In this document: positions 15,782-24,480 of the stretch, piece after piece
Position numbering within the stretch: position 1 is the stretch's first letter
How the letters are laid out: the number at the start of each line of letters is the position of its first letter
Made by a program: the position numbers and the translations under genes
Assembly (NCBI RefSeq): GCF_900108175.1
Contig: NZ_FNVO01000004.1
Span: 372,001-436,000 of the forward strand
Length of the DNA: 64,000 nt
Direction: 5' to 3'
Origin: Thermomonospora echinospora
GTDB taxonomy: Bacteria; Actinomycetota; Actinomycetes; Streptosporangiales; Streptosporangiaceae
Notes under the pieces: generated by a model
What the model was told of the DNA's origin: nothing
What the model saw: the letters and a program-made list of their open reading frames with translations, nothing else
Database searches by the model: none

Positions 15782-15811
15782 TTCGACTCCGGGGGATCGT
15801 CCACGTACACT
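15782..15811 (+). promoter_or_regulatory. Promoter candidate for tRNA-Trp/secE
   Basis: TTCGAC (15782-15787), an 18-base spacer and TACACT (15806-15811). The start would be about 85 bases before the tRNA. Confidence 0.5.
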
Positions 15812-15902
15812 CGTCGGCTAGTGGCGGGTTCCGCATGCTGGCGTGCTCACGGGCAGGCCGTAAGCTGGGACGCGTCCACCCCGGTCTCGATCGGGGGAGC
15901 GA

Positions 15903-15975
15903 AGGGCAGTAGCTCAATTGGTAGAGTCCCGGTCTCCAAAACCGGCGGTTGGGGGTTCGAGTCCCTCCTGCCCTG
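15903..15975 (+). tRNA. tRNA-Trp (anticodon CCA)
   Basis: A 73-nt cloverleaf: acceptor AGGGCAG/CTGCCCT, anticodon stem CCGGT/ACCGG around CTCCAAA, T loop TTCGAGT, discriminator G. CCA is not encoded. The tRNA-Trp/secE/nusG order is conserved in actinobacteria. Confidence 0.96.
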
Positions 15976-16109
15976 CGAAGTGCGGTGCCCGCACCAGTGC
16001 GTCTTCGCCGGTGTCACGCCTGAGCGGGGCATCGGCGGGCACGTCACGGGGCGGGCGCGCACGGGCCACGGGATCAAGTGGTTGATTCACGACCGATAGG
16101 TGAACGGCG

Positions 16110-16361
16110 ATGGCGACTGAGATGCGCGGCGAGCCCGCGACCGAGGACAAGGACAAGGAGAAGAAGTCCGCCGGTAAGCGGACCTCCCCTGCCCTGTTCG
16201 TCCGCCAGATCATCGCCGAGCTGCGCAAGGTGATCTGGCCCACCCGGAGCGAGCTGATCAACTACACCCTGGTGTCGCTGGTCTTCGTGCTGGTCATGGT
16301 GGGGATCGTCGCCGGTCTGGACTGGGCCCTGCAGCAGGGCATCTTCGCCATCTTCGGCTGA
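16110..16361 (+). CDS. secE: Preprotein translocase subunit SecE
   Basis: 83 residues. It has a charged N-terminal 35 residues rich in Glu and Lys, the amphipathic helix FVRQIIAELRKVIWPTRSEL and one transmembrane helix (about 52-75). This is the short single-span SecE of actinobacteria, which clamps SecY in the plasma membrane. First gene of the secE-nusG-rplK-rplA group, 134 bases after tRNA-Trp. Confidence 0.96.
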   Translation: MATEMRGEPATEDKDKEKKSAGKRTSPALFVRQIIAELRKVIWPTRSELINYTLVSLVFVLVMVGIVAGLDWALQQGIFAIFG

Positions 16362-16442
16362 TTCGCCGTCTTCGGCCGAGCCGATCCGGCCCGTGCGCCG
16401 CAGTTCGCCTATTCCGCCACCGAAAACGAGAGAAGAGTCACC

Positions 16443-17156
16443 GTGTCCGAGTCCCCACAGCCCCACGACGAGGCCGTCGAAGAGCCCCGTTCTGCGCAGG
16501 AGGCTGCGGTCGAGCCGGCGGAGACCCCCCAGGACGACGAGGTCGAGGCCGTCGAGGAGACTCCGGCCGAGGACCCGTACGCCGACTTCAAGATGCAGTT
16601 GCGCATGCAACCGGGCGACTGGTATGTCGTGCACTCCTACGCCGGCTACGAGAACCGGGTCAAGACCAACATCGAGACCCGGACCCAGTCGCTGAACATG
16701 GAGGACTACATCTTCCAGGTCGAGGTGCCCCAGCACGAGGTCACCGAGATCAAGCAGGGCAAGCGGCAGAAGGTCAACGAGAAGGTGCTGCCGGGCTACA
16801 TCCTGGTGCGGATGGACCTGACCGACGAGTCGTGGGCCGCGGTCCGCAACACCCCCGGCGTCACCGGCTTCGTGGGCCTGCTCAACAAGCCCTCCCCGCT
16901 GAGCCTGGACGAGGTGGCCAACCTGCTGGCCCCCGAGCCGGAGGAGAAGGCCAAGGTCAAGGAGCAGGCGAAGGTCACCGCCACGGTGGACTTCGAGGTC
17001 GGCGAGTCGGTCACCGTCATGGACGGCCCGTTCGCCACGCTGCCCGCCACGGTCAACGAGATCAACGTCGAGCAGCAGAAGCTGAAGGTCCTGGTGTCGA
17101 TCTTCGGCCGGGAGACCCCGGTGGAGCTGTCCTTCAACCAGGTCTCCAAGATCTGA
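16443..17156 (+). CDS. nusG: Transcription termination/antitermination protein NusG
   Basis: 237 residues, GTG start. An acidic N-terminal extension of about 55 residues (Glu/Asp/Ala-rich) precedes the NGN domain ([20 protein letters not shown] to about 165). The KOW domain follows ([19 protein letters not shown] to the end, about 183-237). NusG binds RNA polymerase and links to Rho or to ribosomal S10. The acidic extension is usual in actinobacterial NusG. Confidence 0.96.
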   Translation: MSESPQPHDEAVEEPRSAQEAAVEPAETPQDDEVEAVEETPAEDPYADFKMQLRMQPGDWYVVHSYAGYENRVKTNIETRTQSLNMEDYIFQVEVPQHEVTEIKQGKRQKVNEKVLPGYILVRMDLTDESWAAVRNTPGVTGFVGLLNKPSPLSLDEVANLLAPEPEEKAKVKEQAKVTATVDFEVGESVTVMDGPFATLPATVNEINVEQQKLKVLVSIFGRETPVELSFNQVSKI

Positions 17157-17175
17157 CCTGCTCGCATAGGCTTGG

Positions 17176-17315
17176 GTCGGCCCCGCACCCGCGGGGACGA
17201 CCCCGTCAGCGCGGTCGTCGACGGCCGGCTGCCGGCCCCGCACCTGCGGGGATGGTTCCGCACGGCTGAACGGCGGGTGCGGTGACGCCGGATCCGCATG
17301 AGCGGAGACGGCGGA
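17176..17315. repeat. Three CRISPR-like or REP-like palindromic units between nusG and rplK
   Basis: 29-nt units at 17176-17204, 17231-17259 and 17287-17315. The first two share CCCCGCAC(C)(C/T)GCGGGGA with a 6-bp palindromic stem and match closely over most of their length. The third is decayed but aligns over its whole length. The period is 55 and 56 bases, with 26-27 unrelated bases between units. The units resemble type I-E CRISPR repeats of actinomycetes, but the spacers are shorter than the usual 32. The hairpins could also terminate nusG transcription. Confidence 0.5.
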
Positions 17316-17416
17316 ATTTCAAGGTCCCTACGTGGCGGATGTGTTCCGGCCGCCACGTTGCCCGCGTGAAGGCGGGAGTCGGGGCCAGGTGAAACAGGAA
17401 CGAGAGGAAGGCGCGC

Positions 17417-17845
17417 ATGCCTCCCAAGAAGAAGATCTCTGCCGTCGTGAAGGTCCAGTTGCAGGCCGGGGCCGCCACCCCCGCGCCGCCGGTCGGTACC
17501 GCGCTCGGTCCGCACGGCGTCAACATCATGGACTTCTGCAAGCAGTACAACGCGGCCACCGAGTCGCAGCGCGGCAACGTCATCCCCGTAGAGATCACCA
17601 TCTACGAGGACCGCTCGTTCACCTTCGTCACCAAGACCCCGCCGGCACCCAAGCTGATCCTCAAGGCCGCCGGGATCGAGAAGGGCAGCGGCGAGCCGCA
17701 CAAGACCAAGGTCGGCTCGATCACCCGGGACCAGGTCCGGGAGATCGCGCAGACCAAGATGCCCGACCTGAACGCCCGTGACCTGGAGGCCGCCGAGAAG
17801 ATCATCGCCGGCACCGCCCGGTCGATGGGCATCGAGGTCAAGTAG
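17417..17845 (+). CDS. rplK: 50S ribosomal protein L11
   Basis: 142 residues. Its N-terminal domain ([25 protein letters not shown]) binds thiopeptides together with 23S rRNA, and the C-terminal rRNA-binding domain ends at [19 protein letters not shown] lies before the ATG. It is followed 83 bases later by rplA. The leader between nusG and rplK holds the palindromic units described separately. Confidence 0.97.
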   Translation: MPPKKKISAVVKVQLQAGAATPAPPVGTALGPHGVNIMDFCKQYNAATESQRGNVIPVEITIYEDRSFTFVTKTPPAPKLILKAAGIEKGSGEPHKTKVGSITRDQVREIAQTKMPDLNARDLEAAEKIIAGTARSMGIEVK

Positions 17846-17928
17846 GCGCCTGACGGGCGTCCACCACACGCCCGGTGGAAGGGCCGAGCGCTGGCCCGTA
17901 CCACGAACCTCATTTCCCGGAGGACACC

Positions 17929-18639
17929 ATGAAGCGCAGCAAGACCTACCGCAGGAACACCGAGCTGATCGACCGCGACCGGCTCTACACGCCGGCCGAG
18001 GCCGTGGGGCTGGCCCGCAAGACCTCGGTGACCAAGTTCGACGCCACCGTCGAGGTCGCCCTGCGGCTCGGCGTGGACCCGCGCAAGGCCGACCAGATGG
18101 TCCGCGGCACCGTCAACCTGCCGCACGGCACCGGTAAGACCGCCCGGGTGCTGGTCTTCGCCGGTGGCGCCAAGGCGGACGAGGCCCGCGAGGCCGGTGC
18201 CGACTACGTGGGGACCGACGACCTCATCGAGCGGATCCAGGGCGGGTTCCTGGACTTCGACGCGGTGGTCGCCACCCCGGACATGATGGGCAAGGTCGGC
18301 CGGCTGGGCCGGGTGCTGGGCCCGCGCGGCCTGATGCCCAACCCGAAGACCGGCACGGTCACCATGGACGTGGCCAAGGCCGTGTCCGACATCAAGGGCG
18401 GCAAGATCGAGTTCCGCGTGGACCGGCACGCCAACCTGCACTTCATCATCGGCAAGGCGTCCTTCGACGACCGCCAGCTGGTGGAGAACTACGCGGCGGC
18501 GATCGACGAGATCACCAGGCTCAAGCCGGCGGCGGCCAAGGGCCGGTACATCAAGAAGGCCGCCATCACCACCTCGATGGGCCCGTCCATCCCGGTCGAC
18601 CCGAACGTGGTCCGCAACCTGACCGCAGAGCTGGCCTGA
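17929..18639 (+). CDS. rplA: 50S ribosomal protein L1
   Basis: 236 residues from the ATG at 17929, which has CCGGAGGA 5 bases upstream. L1 forms the mobile stalk at the E site and usually represses its own operon translationally. The motif [18 protein letters not shown] (about 124-141) identifies it. Last gene of the secE-rplA group. Confidence 0.97.
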   Translation: MKRSKTYRRNTELIDRDRLYTPAEAVGLARKTSVTKFDATVEVALRLGVDPRKADQMVRGTVNLPHGTGKTARVLVFAGGAKADEAREAGADYVGTDDLIERIQGGFLDFDAVVATPDMMGKVGRLGRVLGPRGLMPNPKTGTVTMDVAKAVSDIKGGKIEFRVDRHANLHFIIGKASFDDRQLVENYAAAIDEITRLKPAAAKGRYIKKAAITTSMGPSIPVDPNVVRNLTAELA

Positions 18640-18666
18640 CCCGGCCACCTCGCGTCATAGGCCCGC

Positions 18667-18700
18667 AAGGGGCGTCCCCGGTCCTCCGGGGGCGCCCCTT
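18667..18700 (+). terminator. Stem-loop terminator after rplA
   Basis: A 15-bp stem with one G-U pair, AAGGGGCGTCCCCGG (18667-18681) with CCGGGGGCGCCCCTT (18686-18700), loop TCCT. Confidence 0.85.
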
Positions 18701-18871
18701 CGGCGTTCGGGCCGCCGGTCGCACCGAGAACAAATGGTGACATATCCGGAAACGCCCGTCCTGGAGCGGTAGGATCACCCATCCTCGTTCTGTTATCGGT
18801 GGGTCGGCTGCTCCGGAACGACCCTCGCGTGTCACCAGTGGCGGCGGCGTCCGCGCCAGGGATGGAGAACC

Positions 18872-19702
18872 GTGAACCGTCGAGCCGACCGGATCATCGC
18901 GGTCGCGGCAGTGGCGGCGGTCGCCGTCGTGCCCACCGTGCTGCTCGTGGCGATCAAGGCCGGTCAGGCGGACCCCAAGGCGCCCGGAGAGCTGCCCTCG
19001 GCGGCCGCCTACCGGCCCGGTCCGACGGCGTCGCGGACCCCGTCGGCGCCCCCCTCGATCGCGGCGTTCGTCCCGGCCGGGACCGGGACGCCGGTGCCGC
19101 CCACCGGCGGTCCGAGCGCTACGCCGACGGCCGAGCCGTTCACCGTCAACTCCTTCACCCGCACCACCGACGGCCGGCTCCGGCGGAAGATCGACGGCGG
19201 CGGCGAGCGGGTGAACGAGGCGTCCCGGGTGGTGCTGGCGCCCCGGTTCGGGCAGAGCACCGAGGGGCTGCACGAGCGGACCGTGGGCCAGGAGACCACC
19301 AGCTCGCCGCTGCGGGTGCTCATCAAGGGCGACACGCTGTCGGCCTTCGACGGGACGAAGTGGACCAAGACGAAGCTGACCGAGCGGCAGCTGGCCCAGA
19401 TGAAGGCGGCCTCCGACCCAAGGCTGATCACGTTCACGGTGGCCTCGCTGCCCGGAGCGACCCGGAAGGGGCCCAACGCCGCCGGGCTCACTCGCTACGG
19501 CGGGGCGTCCACCGTGGGGCAGATGGTCGGGTTCCTGCCGCAGAACCTGGCGGACGAGGTGCTCAAGACCGTTCCGCCCGACACCGCGACGAAGGTCGAG
19601 GTCGTGGCGGACGGCAAGGGATGCCCAAGCCTGTTCACGATGCTGGTCGACGAACGGACCGTGACGGTGACGGTCCGCTCCACGTTCGGCACGTACCGAT
19701 AG
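18872..19702 (+). CDS. Membrane-anchored or secreted hypothetical protein (conserved beside rplA-rplJ)
   Basis: 276 residues, GTG start with GGAG 5 bases upstream. One N-terminal hydrophobic helix (about 8-28) acts as signal anchor or signal peptide. A Pro/Thr/Ser-rich linker (about 33-88) follows. The globular part has VLIKGDTLSAFDGTKWTKTKL, a strand pattern reminiscent of LolA/LppX-type lipid-binding barrels. No lipobox cysteine is present, unlike the next gene. Actinomycetes keep a pair of exported proteins here; the function of the pair is not known to me. Confidence 0.65.
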   Translation: MNRRADRIIAVAAVAAVAVVPTVLLVAIKAGQADPKAPGELPSAAAYRPGPTASRTPSAPPSIAAFVPAGTGTPVPPTGGPSATPTAEPFTVNSFTRTTDGRLRRKIDGGGERVNEASRVVLAPRFGQSTEGLHERTVGQETTSSPLRVLIKGDTLSAFDGTKWTKTKLTERQLAQMKAASDPRLITFTVASLPGATRKGPNAAGLTRYGGASTVGQMVGFLPQNLADEVLKTVPPDTATKVEVVADGKGCPSLFTMLVDERTVTVTVRSTFGTYR

Positions 19703-19836
19703 CCTGGGGAATCCCGTACGACCCAAGGGGTAGGGGATTCAGGGGTATTCGTACCAGCGGGGGATGCTGCCCGAACCTGCTCTGGCGACACTGGATCTCA
19801 GTCAGAACAGGTAAAGGGCAACAGAGAGGACCCCTC

Positions 19837-20703
19837 ATGGGACGCCGAATGGCCCTCCGGGCGACCGCGGCCGCGGCCGTGGGCACCACCATGGTCATCT
19901 CCCTCACCGGATGCCTGGGCGGGTCCGGGGACGGCTCCGGCTCATCCGGCACGATCAGGCTGTCGGCCAATACCGCGCTGGTGAAGGCGTCGGAGCGGAC
20001 CGGCCAGGCGGACACGTTCGAGGCCGACCTCACGATCACCGACGCCGGTGAAGGCGCCACCATCCGGGGTTCGGGCAACGTGCGGCTGCGGCCGTCCCTG
20101 GCCTTCAGCGCCACGCTGAAGGAGGCGAGGATGGGTGGCCAGACGCTGCCGGGCGCCGGCGGCCAGGCGATCCTGGTGGACGGCGCGCTGTACGCCAAGG
20201 TGCCGCAGCTGGCCCAGCTCGCGGGCATCGACAAGCCGTGGCTGCGGCTGAACGTCGACCAGGTGGGACAGCGGGCCGGCTTCAGCTTCGACCAGATCAC
20301 CAACGCGGTGCAGCGGATCAACCCCGCCGAGCAGACCAAGATGCTCACCGGCTCCAAGGACGCGCGCCGGGTCGGCGAGGAGGAGGTCGAGGGGGTCAAG
20401 ACCGTCCACTACGCGGGGACGGTGACCTTCGAGGACGCGCTGAACCGGCTCGACCCGCAGGCGCGGGAGAAGGTCCGCCAGTGGCACACCGACGGCTCGG
20501 ACCGGCTGAGCTTCGACGTGTGGGTCGACTCTGAGAACCTGCCGCGCAAGCTGGTGGTCAAGGGCACCGCCGACGGCCGCGACACCTCGACGGTGACCGT
20601 CCTGTACCGCGACTTCGGCGAGCCGGTGACGGTGAACGCCCCGCCGTCCGACCAGGTCGGCGACGTGACCGACCAGCTCGGTCGCTTCCTCGGCGGCCGG
20701 TAG
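19837..20703 (+). CDS. Lipoprotein, LppX/LprG-like
   Basis: 288 residues from the ATG at 19837, GAGAGGA 6 bases upstream. The signal peptide ends in a lipobox, LTGC, with cysteine 26 as the lipidated residue. The mature part resembles the LppX/LprAFG family: repeated strands, GQAILVDGALYAKVP, an LRLNVDQVGQRAGF segment, and VDSENLPRKLVVKG. Those family members are lipid-binding envelope lipoproteins in mycobacteria (family knowledge). A job in lipid traffic alongside the downstream MCE transporter is inference only. Confidence 0.75.
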   Translation: MGRRMALRATAAAAVGTTMVISLTGCLGGSGDGSGSSGTIRLSANTALVKASERTGQADTFEADLTITDAGEGATIRGSGNVRLRPSLAFSATLKEARMGGQTLPGAGGQAILVDGALYAKVPQLAQLAGIDKPWLRLNVDQVGQRAGFSFDQITNAVQRINPAEQTKMLTGSKDARRVGEEEVEGVKTVHYAGTVTFEDALNRLDPQAREKVRQWHTDGSDRLSFDVWVDSENLPRKLVVKGTADGRDTSTVTVLYRDFGEPVTVNAPPSDQVGDVTDQLGRFLGGR

Positions 20704-20791
20704 CCCCACCCGGCGCCCGCCCGCCCGCGCCCACCCGGGCGGCCGGTGCGGGCGGCGATGCCGGAGTCCGCGCGGTCGCGTTCCGGTCGAT

Positions 20792-20820
20792 TTGGCGACC
20801 GGGGCGTGGCCGCGTACCCT
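20792..20820 (+). promoter_or_regulatory. Promoter of rplJ-rplL
   Basis: TTGGCG (20792-20797), a 17-base spacer and TACCCT (20815-20820). Transcription would start near 20827, directly ahead of the L10 leader structure. Confidence 0.65.
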
Positions 20821-20823
20821 TGT

Positions 20824-21004
20824 TGACTGCCGAAGACCGCCGGTCGTCGCCCGCCTGGGCGGCCGAAGGTCCGCTGAAAATGCGGACGGCCCGCGTAGGT
20901 GAGACGAGAGTGCTGTCGCGTCCGTGTTCCGTACACGGCCGCCTCCACGCCCCGTGCGCCTGCGCCCGGGGCGTCTGTGTTTTCTCCGGTCCTTCCTCCG
21001 GCGG
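20824..21004 (+). ncRNA. L10 leader (ribosomal protein L10 binding regulatory RNA)
   Basis: The conserved leader core is visible: GCCGAAGACCGCCGGTCG, then CCGAAGGTCCGCTGAAAATG and CGGACGGCCCGCGTAGGTGA. The leader ends with a terminator-like hairpin, ACGCCCCG (20947-20954) with CGGGGCGT (20967-20974) followed by CTGTGTTTTCTCC. Known actinobacterial L10 leaders bind the L10(L12) complex to repress rplJ-rplL, and the T-tract hairpin suggests attenuation. Confidence 0.85.
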
Positions 21005-21035
21005 CCTGGATCCCTAGGTAATCGGAAGGAGGCCC

Positions 21036-21602
21036 ATGGCGAAGGCCGACAAGGCTGCCGCGATCGCCGAACTCACCGAAGAGTTCACCAGTTCGAACGG
21101 CGCCCTACTGACCGAGTACCGCGGGCTCACCGTGGCGCAGCTGGGCGAGCTGCGCCGCAACCTCGGTGAGAATGCGAAGTTCGCCGTGGTCAAGAACACG
21201 CTGACCAAGCGCGCGGCGGACGCCGCCGGGATCGACGAGCAGTTCTCGCAGCTGCTGGCCGGCCCGTCGGCGATCGCGTTCGTCAAGGGCGACGTGGTCG
21301 AGACCGCCAAGGGCCTGCGCGACTTCGCCAAGGCCAACCCGCTGCTGGTGATCAAGGGCGGTGTCGTCGAGGGCAAGGCGATGGACGCCGCCGACGTCAC
21401 CAAGCTCGCCGACCTGGAGTCGCGCGAGGTGCTGCTCGCCAAGCTGGCGGGCGCGATGAAGGCGTCGATGGCCAACGCCGCCGCGACCTTCAACGCCCTG
21501 CCCACGCAGCTGGCGCTGCTGGCGGACGCGCTGCGGGCCAAGCGCGAGGAGTCGGGCGAGGCCGCTGCGCCGGCCGCCGACGAGACGCCCGCCGAGGACT
21601 GA
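21036..21602 (+). CDS. rplJ: 50S ribosomal protein L10
   Basis: 188 residues. Base of the L7/L12 stalk: the N-terminal rRNA-binding domain has [16 protein letters not shown], and the C-terminal helix binds L12 dimers. A Glu/Ala-rich tail ends the protein. GGAAGGAGG precedes the ATG. Regulated by the L10 leader upstream. Confidence 0.97.
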   Translation: MAKADKAAAIAELTEEFTSSNGALLTEYRGLTVAQLGELRRNLGENAKFAVVKNTLTKRAADAAGIDEQFSQLLAGPSAIAFVKGDVVETAKGLRDFAKANPLLVIKGGVVEGKAMDAADVTKLADLESREVLLAKLAGAMKASMANAAATFNALPTQLALLADALRAKREESGEAAAPAADETPAED

Positions 21603-21653
21603 AACCCGCGGTCTCACCAGATCGCACGTTAGAGCCGTACGGAGGAAACACAC

Positions 21654-22040
21654 ATGGCCAAGCTCAGCAACGACGAGCTGCTCGACGCGTTCAAGGAGAT
21701 GACCCTCCTGGAGCTGTCGGAGTTCGTGAAGCAGTTCGAAGAGGTCTTCGACGTCAAGGCCGCCGCGCCCGTCGCGGCCGCCGTCGGCCCGGTCGGCCCG
21801 GCCGCCCCGGCCGAGGAGGCCGAGGTCAAGGACGAGTTCGACGTCATCCTCGAGGCCGCCGGCGACAAGAAGATCCAGGTCATCAAGGAGGTCCGCGCGC
21901 TGACCAGCCTGGGCCTCAAGGAGGCCAAGGACCTGGTGGACGGCGCTCCCAAGCCGCTGCTGGAGAAGGTCAACAAGGAGACCGCCGACAAGGCCAAGGA
22001 GGCCCTGGAGAAGGCCGGCGCGACGGTTTCCGTCAAGTAG
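21654..22040 (+). CDS. rplL: 50S ribosomal protein L7/L12
   Basis: 128 residues. The N-terminal dimerisation domain ([27 protein letters not shown]), an Ala/Val/Pro hinge (about 36-55) and the C-terminal factor-binding domain with [21 protein letters not shown] are all present. GGAGGAAAC precedes the ATG. The stalk protein recruits EF-Tu and EF-G. Confidence 0.97.
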   Translation: MAKLSNDELLDAFKEMTLLELSEFVKQFEEVFDVKAAAPVAAAVGPVGPAAPAEEAEVKDEFDVILEAAGDKKIQVIKEVRALTSLGLKEAKDLVDGAPKPLLEKVNKETADKAKEALEKAGATVSVK

Positions 22041-22084
22041 CACCGACCGTTCCGGCTGCGCTGTGCGCAGCCGCTCGGTACGCA

Positions 22085-22124
22085 CAGGCGGCCGTCCCCA
22101 CCTGCGGGTGGGGACGGCCGCCTG
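22085..22124 (+). terminator. Strong stem-loop terminator after rplL
   Basis: A perfect 18-bp stem (22085-22102 with 22107-22124, arm CAGGCGGCCGTCCCCACC) and a TGCG loop. It isolates rplJ-rplL from the mce operon. Confidence 0.9.
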
Positions 22125-22164
22125 CTGTATTTCCAGGGGCGTCCTGCTGTGTTTCCAGGGGCGT
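22121..22164. repeat. 22-bp tandem duplication
   Basis: Two adjacent 22-base units (22121-22142 and 22143-22164) differ at one base (TGTATTTCC versus TGTGTTTCC). They begin in the last bases of the rplL terminator stem. Confidence 0.85.
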
Positions 22165-22305
22165 CAGGGGCTTGTGAGCCGTCACAGCCGGGCGTAGTCT
22201 CACGCCCACGGCCGGGCTCCCGGATCCTCCCACCGCGGCCGCCGACAGACTCTCCGGCGCCCGGATCGAGGCGCGTGTTCCCGGGTGACCGGCGGGTGGC
22301 GCGAT

Positions 22306-22350
22306 GTAAGTAACGATTGGCTTACGACGTTATGGTTTGTCACAGATACT
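22306..22350 (+). promoter_or_regulatory. Promoter and operator-like palindromes upstream of the mce operon
   Basis: TTACGA (22322-22327), a 17-base spacer and GATACT (22345-22350) form a candidate promoter. Two nested inverted repeats overlap the -35 box: GTAAG (22306-22310) with CTTAC (22321-22325), and TAACG (22311-22315) with CGTTA (22328-22332). The segment is AT-richer than its surroundings. It could bind a TetR- or GntR-type regulator, but no regulator gene is adjacent. Confidence 0.45.
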
Positions 22351-22525
22351 GAGATGAACCCCTTCCATTTCCCGCAATGACCGCTACCGTAGTGGCACCC
22401 GCCACAGCTACCCGTTAGTAGTAAGTCGGCGGACACCCCAAGTGACGACAGCTTCGGGGCCCGCGGCCCCGGCAACGCTCGAACTTTGGTTCCGGGAATC
22501 CCCCGGCCTGGACGGAAGGTGACGA

Positions 22526-23623
22526 GTGGGCGTCGAGATCCGTGTCGAGGGGCTGACCAAGTCCTTCGGCCGTCAGGTCATCTGGCAGGACGTGTCGCTG
22601 ACCCTGCCCGCAGGAGAGATCTCCGTCCTCCTCGGGCCCTCCGGCACCGGTAAGTCCGTGTTCCTCAAGTCGCTGGTCGGGCTGCTCAAGCCGGACCGCG
22701 GCAACATCTGGATCGGCGACCGCAATCTGCCGTACCTACCGGAAGGGCAGCTCTACGACACCCGCAAGCTGTTCGGGGTGCTGTTCCAGGACGGCGCGCT
22801 GTTCGGGTCGATGAACCTGTTCGACAACATCGCCTTCCCGCTGCGCGAGCACACCCGCAAGTCCGAGTCGGAGATCAAGCGGATCGTCCTGGAGAAAATG
22901 GAGATGGTCGGCCTGCTCGGGGCCGAGAAGAAGCTCCCGGGCGAGATCTCCGGCGGGATGAAGAAGCGCGCCGGCCTGGCCCGCGCGCTGGTACTGGACC
23001 CGGAAATCCTGCTGGTCGACGAGCCGGACTCCGGTCTGGACCCGGTCCGCACCGCCTATCTGAACCAGCTGATCGTCGATCTGAACGCGCAGATCAACGC
23101 CACGTTCCTGATCGTCACCCACGACATCAACACCGCCCGTACGGTGCCCGACAACATCGGCCTGCTGTTCCGCCGCGAACTGGTGATGTTCGGCCCGCGC
23201 GAGATGCTGCTGTCCAGCGAGGAGCCGGTGGTCCGGCAGTTCCTCAACGCCCGCCGGCAGGGCCCCATCGGCATGTCGGAGGAGAAGGACGTCTCCGAAC
23301 TGGAGGCCGAGGCCCGCATGGGCGCCGACCCGGGCCGGCTGCCTCCGATCCCGCCGCAGCTGATGCCCAGCGACGGCCGGGTCCGCCCGGCGCAGTCCCC
23401 GCCCGGCGCCTGGCTGCGCGCGCACGGCGTACAGCCGCCGCCCGGGTCGTTCGTTGACGAGACGGGCCGCAACTGGATCGAGGAGTGGCCGCGTTACGTG
23501 GCCACCATGGGGCCGGTCGGGGCCGCCGCCGGACCGGGCCAGGCCCCGCCGCCCGGCCCGCCGCCGCAGCACCCGCACGGCCCGAAGCCCGGCATGCCCC
23601 CCGCAGGAGGCCCGCACAGATGA
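22526..23623 (+). CDS. mceG: ABC transporter ATP-binding protein of the MCE system (MceG/Mkl, MlaF family)
   Basis: 365 residues, GTG start with GGAAGGTGA upstream. Walker A is GPSGTGKS (37-44), the signature is ISGGMKKRAGLARAL, and Walker B is EILLVDEPDSGLDP, followed by the switch histidine in VTHD. A Pro/Gly-rich tail of about 100 residues follows the ATPase core, as in actinobacterial MceG. It would energise lipid or sterol import by the YrbE-Mce complex. Its stop overlaps the first permease gene (ATGA). In mycobacteria mkl also lies between rplL and rpoB. Confidence 0.92.
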   Translation: MGVEIRVEGLTKSFGRQVIWQDVSLTLPAGEISVLLGPSGTGKSVFLKSLVGLLKPDRGNIWIGDRNLPYLPEGQLYDTRKLFGVLFQDGALFGSMNLFDNIAFPLREHTRKSESEIKRIVLEKMEMVGLLGAEKKLPGEISGGMKKRAGLARALVLDPEILLVDEPDSGLDPVRTAYLNQLIVDLNAQINATFLIVTHDINTARTVPDNIGLLFRRELVMFGPREMLLSSEEPVVRQFLNARRQGPIGMSEEKDVSELEAEARMGADPGRLPPIPPQLMPSDGRVRPAQSPPGAWLRAHGVQPPPGSFVDETGRNWIEEWPRYVATMGPVGAAAGPGQAPPPGPPPQHPHGPKPGMPPAGGPHR

Positions 23624-24477
23624 CCACTCCTGGTATCGGCGCGAACCAGGGAGCGGATCAGACCAGGGAGAGCGGCAAGGGCCCCGGCCGGCTGACGAAG
23701 TTCAGCGACGGCCTGGTGAACGTCGCCATCAAGGAGCCCGGCCGGTTCTTCGCCCTGTGCCTGGACACGTTCCGGGCGATGTTCAAGCGCCCCGTGCAGT
23801 GGCGCGAGTTCATTGAGCAGTCCTGGTTCATCGTCAGTGTGACGGCGATCCCCACCATGCTGGTCGCCATCCCGTTCGGCGCGATCCTGTCGTTGCAGGT
23901 CGGCGGGCTGATCCGGCAGCTGGGCGCGCAGTCGTTCACTGGCGCCACCGCCGTGGTGGCGATCGTCCGCGAGGCCAGCCCGCTGGTCACCGCGCTGCTG
24001 ATCGCCGGTGCGGCGGGCTCGGCCATGTGCGCCGACATCGGCTCCCGCAAGATCCGCGAGGAGATCGACGCCATGGAGGTGCTGGGCATCAACCCGCTGC
24101 ACCGCCTGGTGGTCCCCCGGATGCTGGCCTGCGCCTTCATCGGCCTGTTCCTCAACGGGCTGGTGTCGGTGGTCGGCCTGATGGGCGGCTACTTCTTCAA
24201 CGTGGTGCTGCAGGACGGCACCCCCGGCGCCTACCTGGCCTCGTTCAATGCGATGGCGCAGCTGCCCGACCTGATCCAGGCGGAGGTCAAGGCGTTCTTC
24301 TTCGGAATCACCGCCGGGCTGGTGGCGGCCTACAAGGGCCTGAACGCCAAGGGCGGGCCCAAGGGCGTGGGCGACGCGGTCAACCAGACCGTGGTCATCA
24401 CCTTCATGCTGCTGTTCCTGGAGAACTTCCTGATCAGCGCCCTGTACTTCCAGCTCGTGCCGCAGAAGGGGATGTAA
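23620..24477 (+). CDS. MCE-system permease YrbEA (MlaE family)
   Basis: 285 residues from the ATG at 23620, with GCAGGAGG 9 bases before it. Five or so membrane helices. The MlaE signature region reads IREEIDAMEVLGINPLHRLVVPRM, where the EExxAL-like coupling helix contacts the ATPase. It pairs with the next gene as a permease heterodimer in the plasma membrane. The stop is 3 bases before the next ATG. Confidence 0.93.
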   Translation: MTTPGIGANQGADQTRESGKGPGRLTKFSDGLVNVAIKEPGRFFALCLDTFRAMFKRPVQWREFIEQSWFIVSVTAIPTMLVAIPFGAILSLQVGGLIRQLGAQSFTGATAVVAIVREASPLVTALLIAGAAGSAMCADIGSRKIREEIDAMEVLGINPLHRLVVPRMLACAFIGLFLNGLVSVVGLMGGYFFNVVLQDGTPGAYLASFNAMAQLPDLIQAEVKAFFFGITAGLVAAYKGLNAKGGPKGVGDAVNQTVVITFMLLFLENFLISALYFQLVPQKGM

Positions 24478-24480
24478 CCC

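Noticed and set aside
17176-17315. A functional CRISPR array
   Set aside because: Only two good units, short spacers and no cas genes. Kept as a finding, not as a CRISPR feature.
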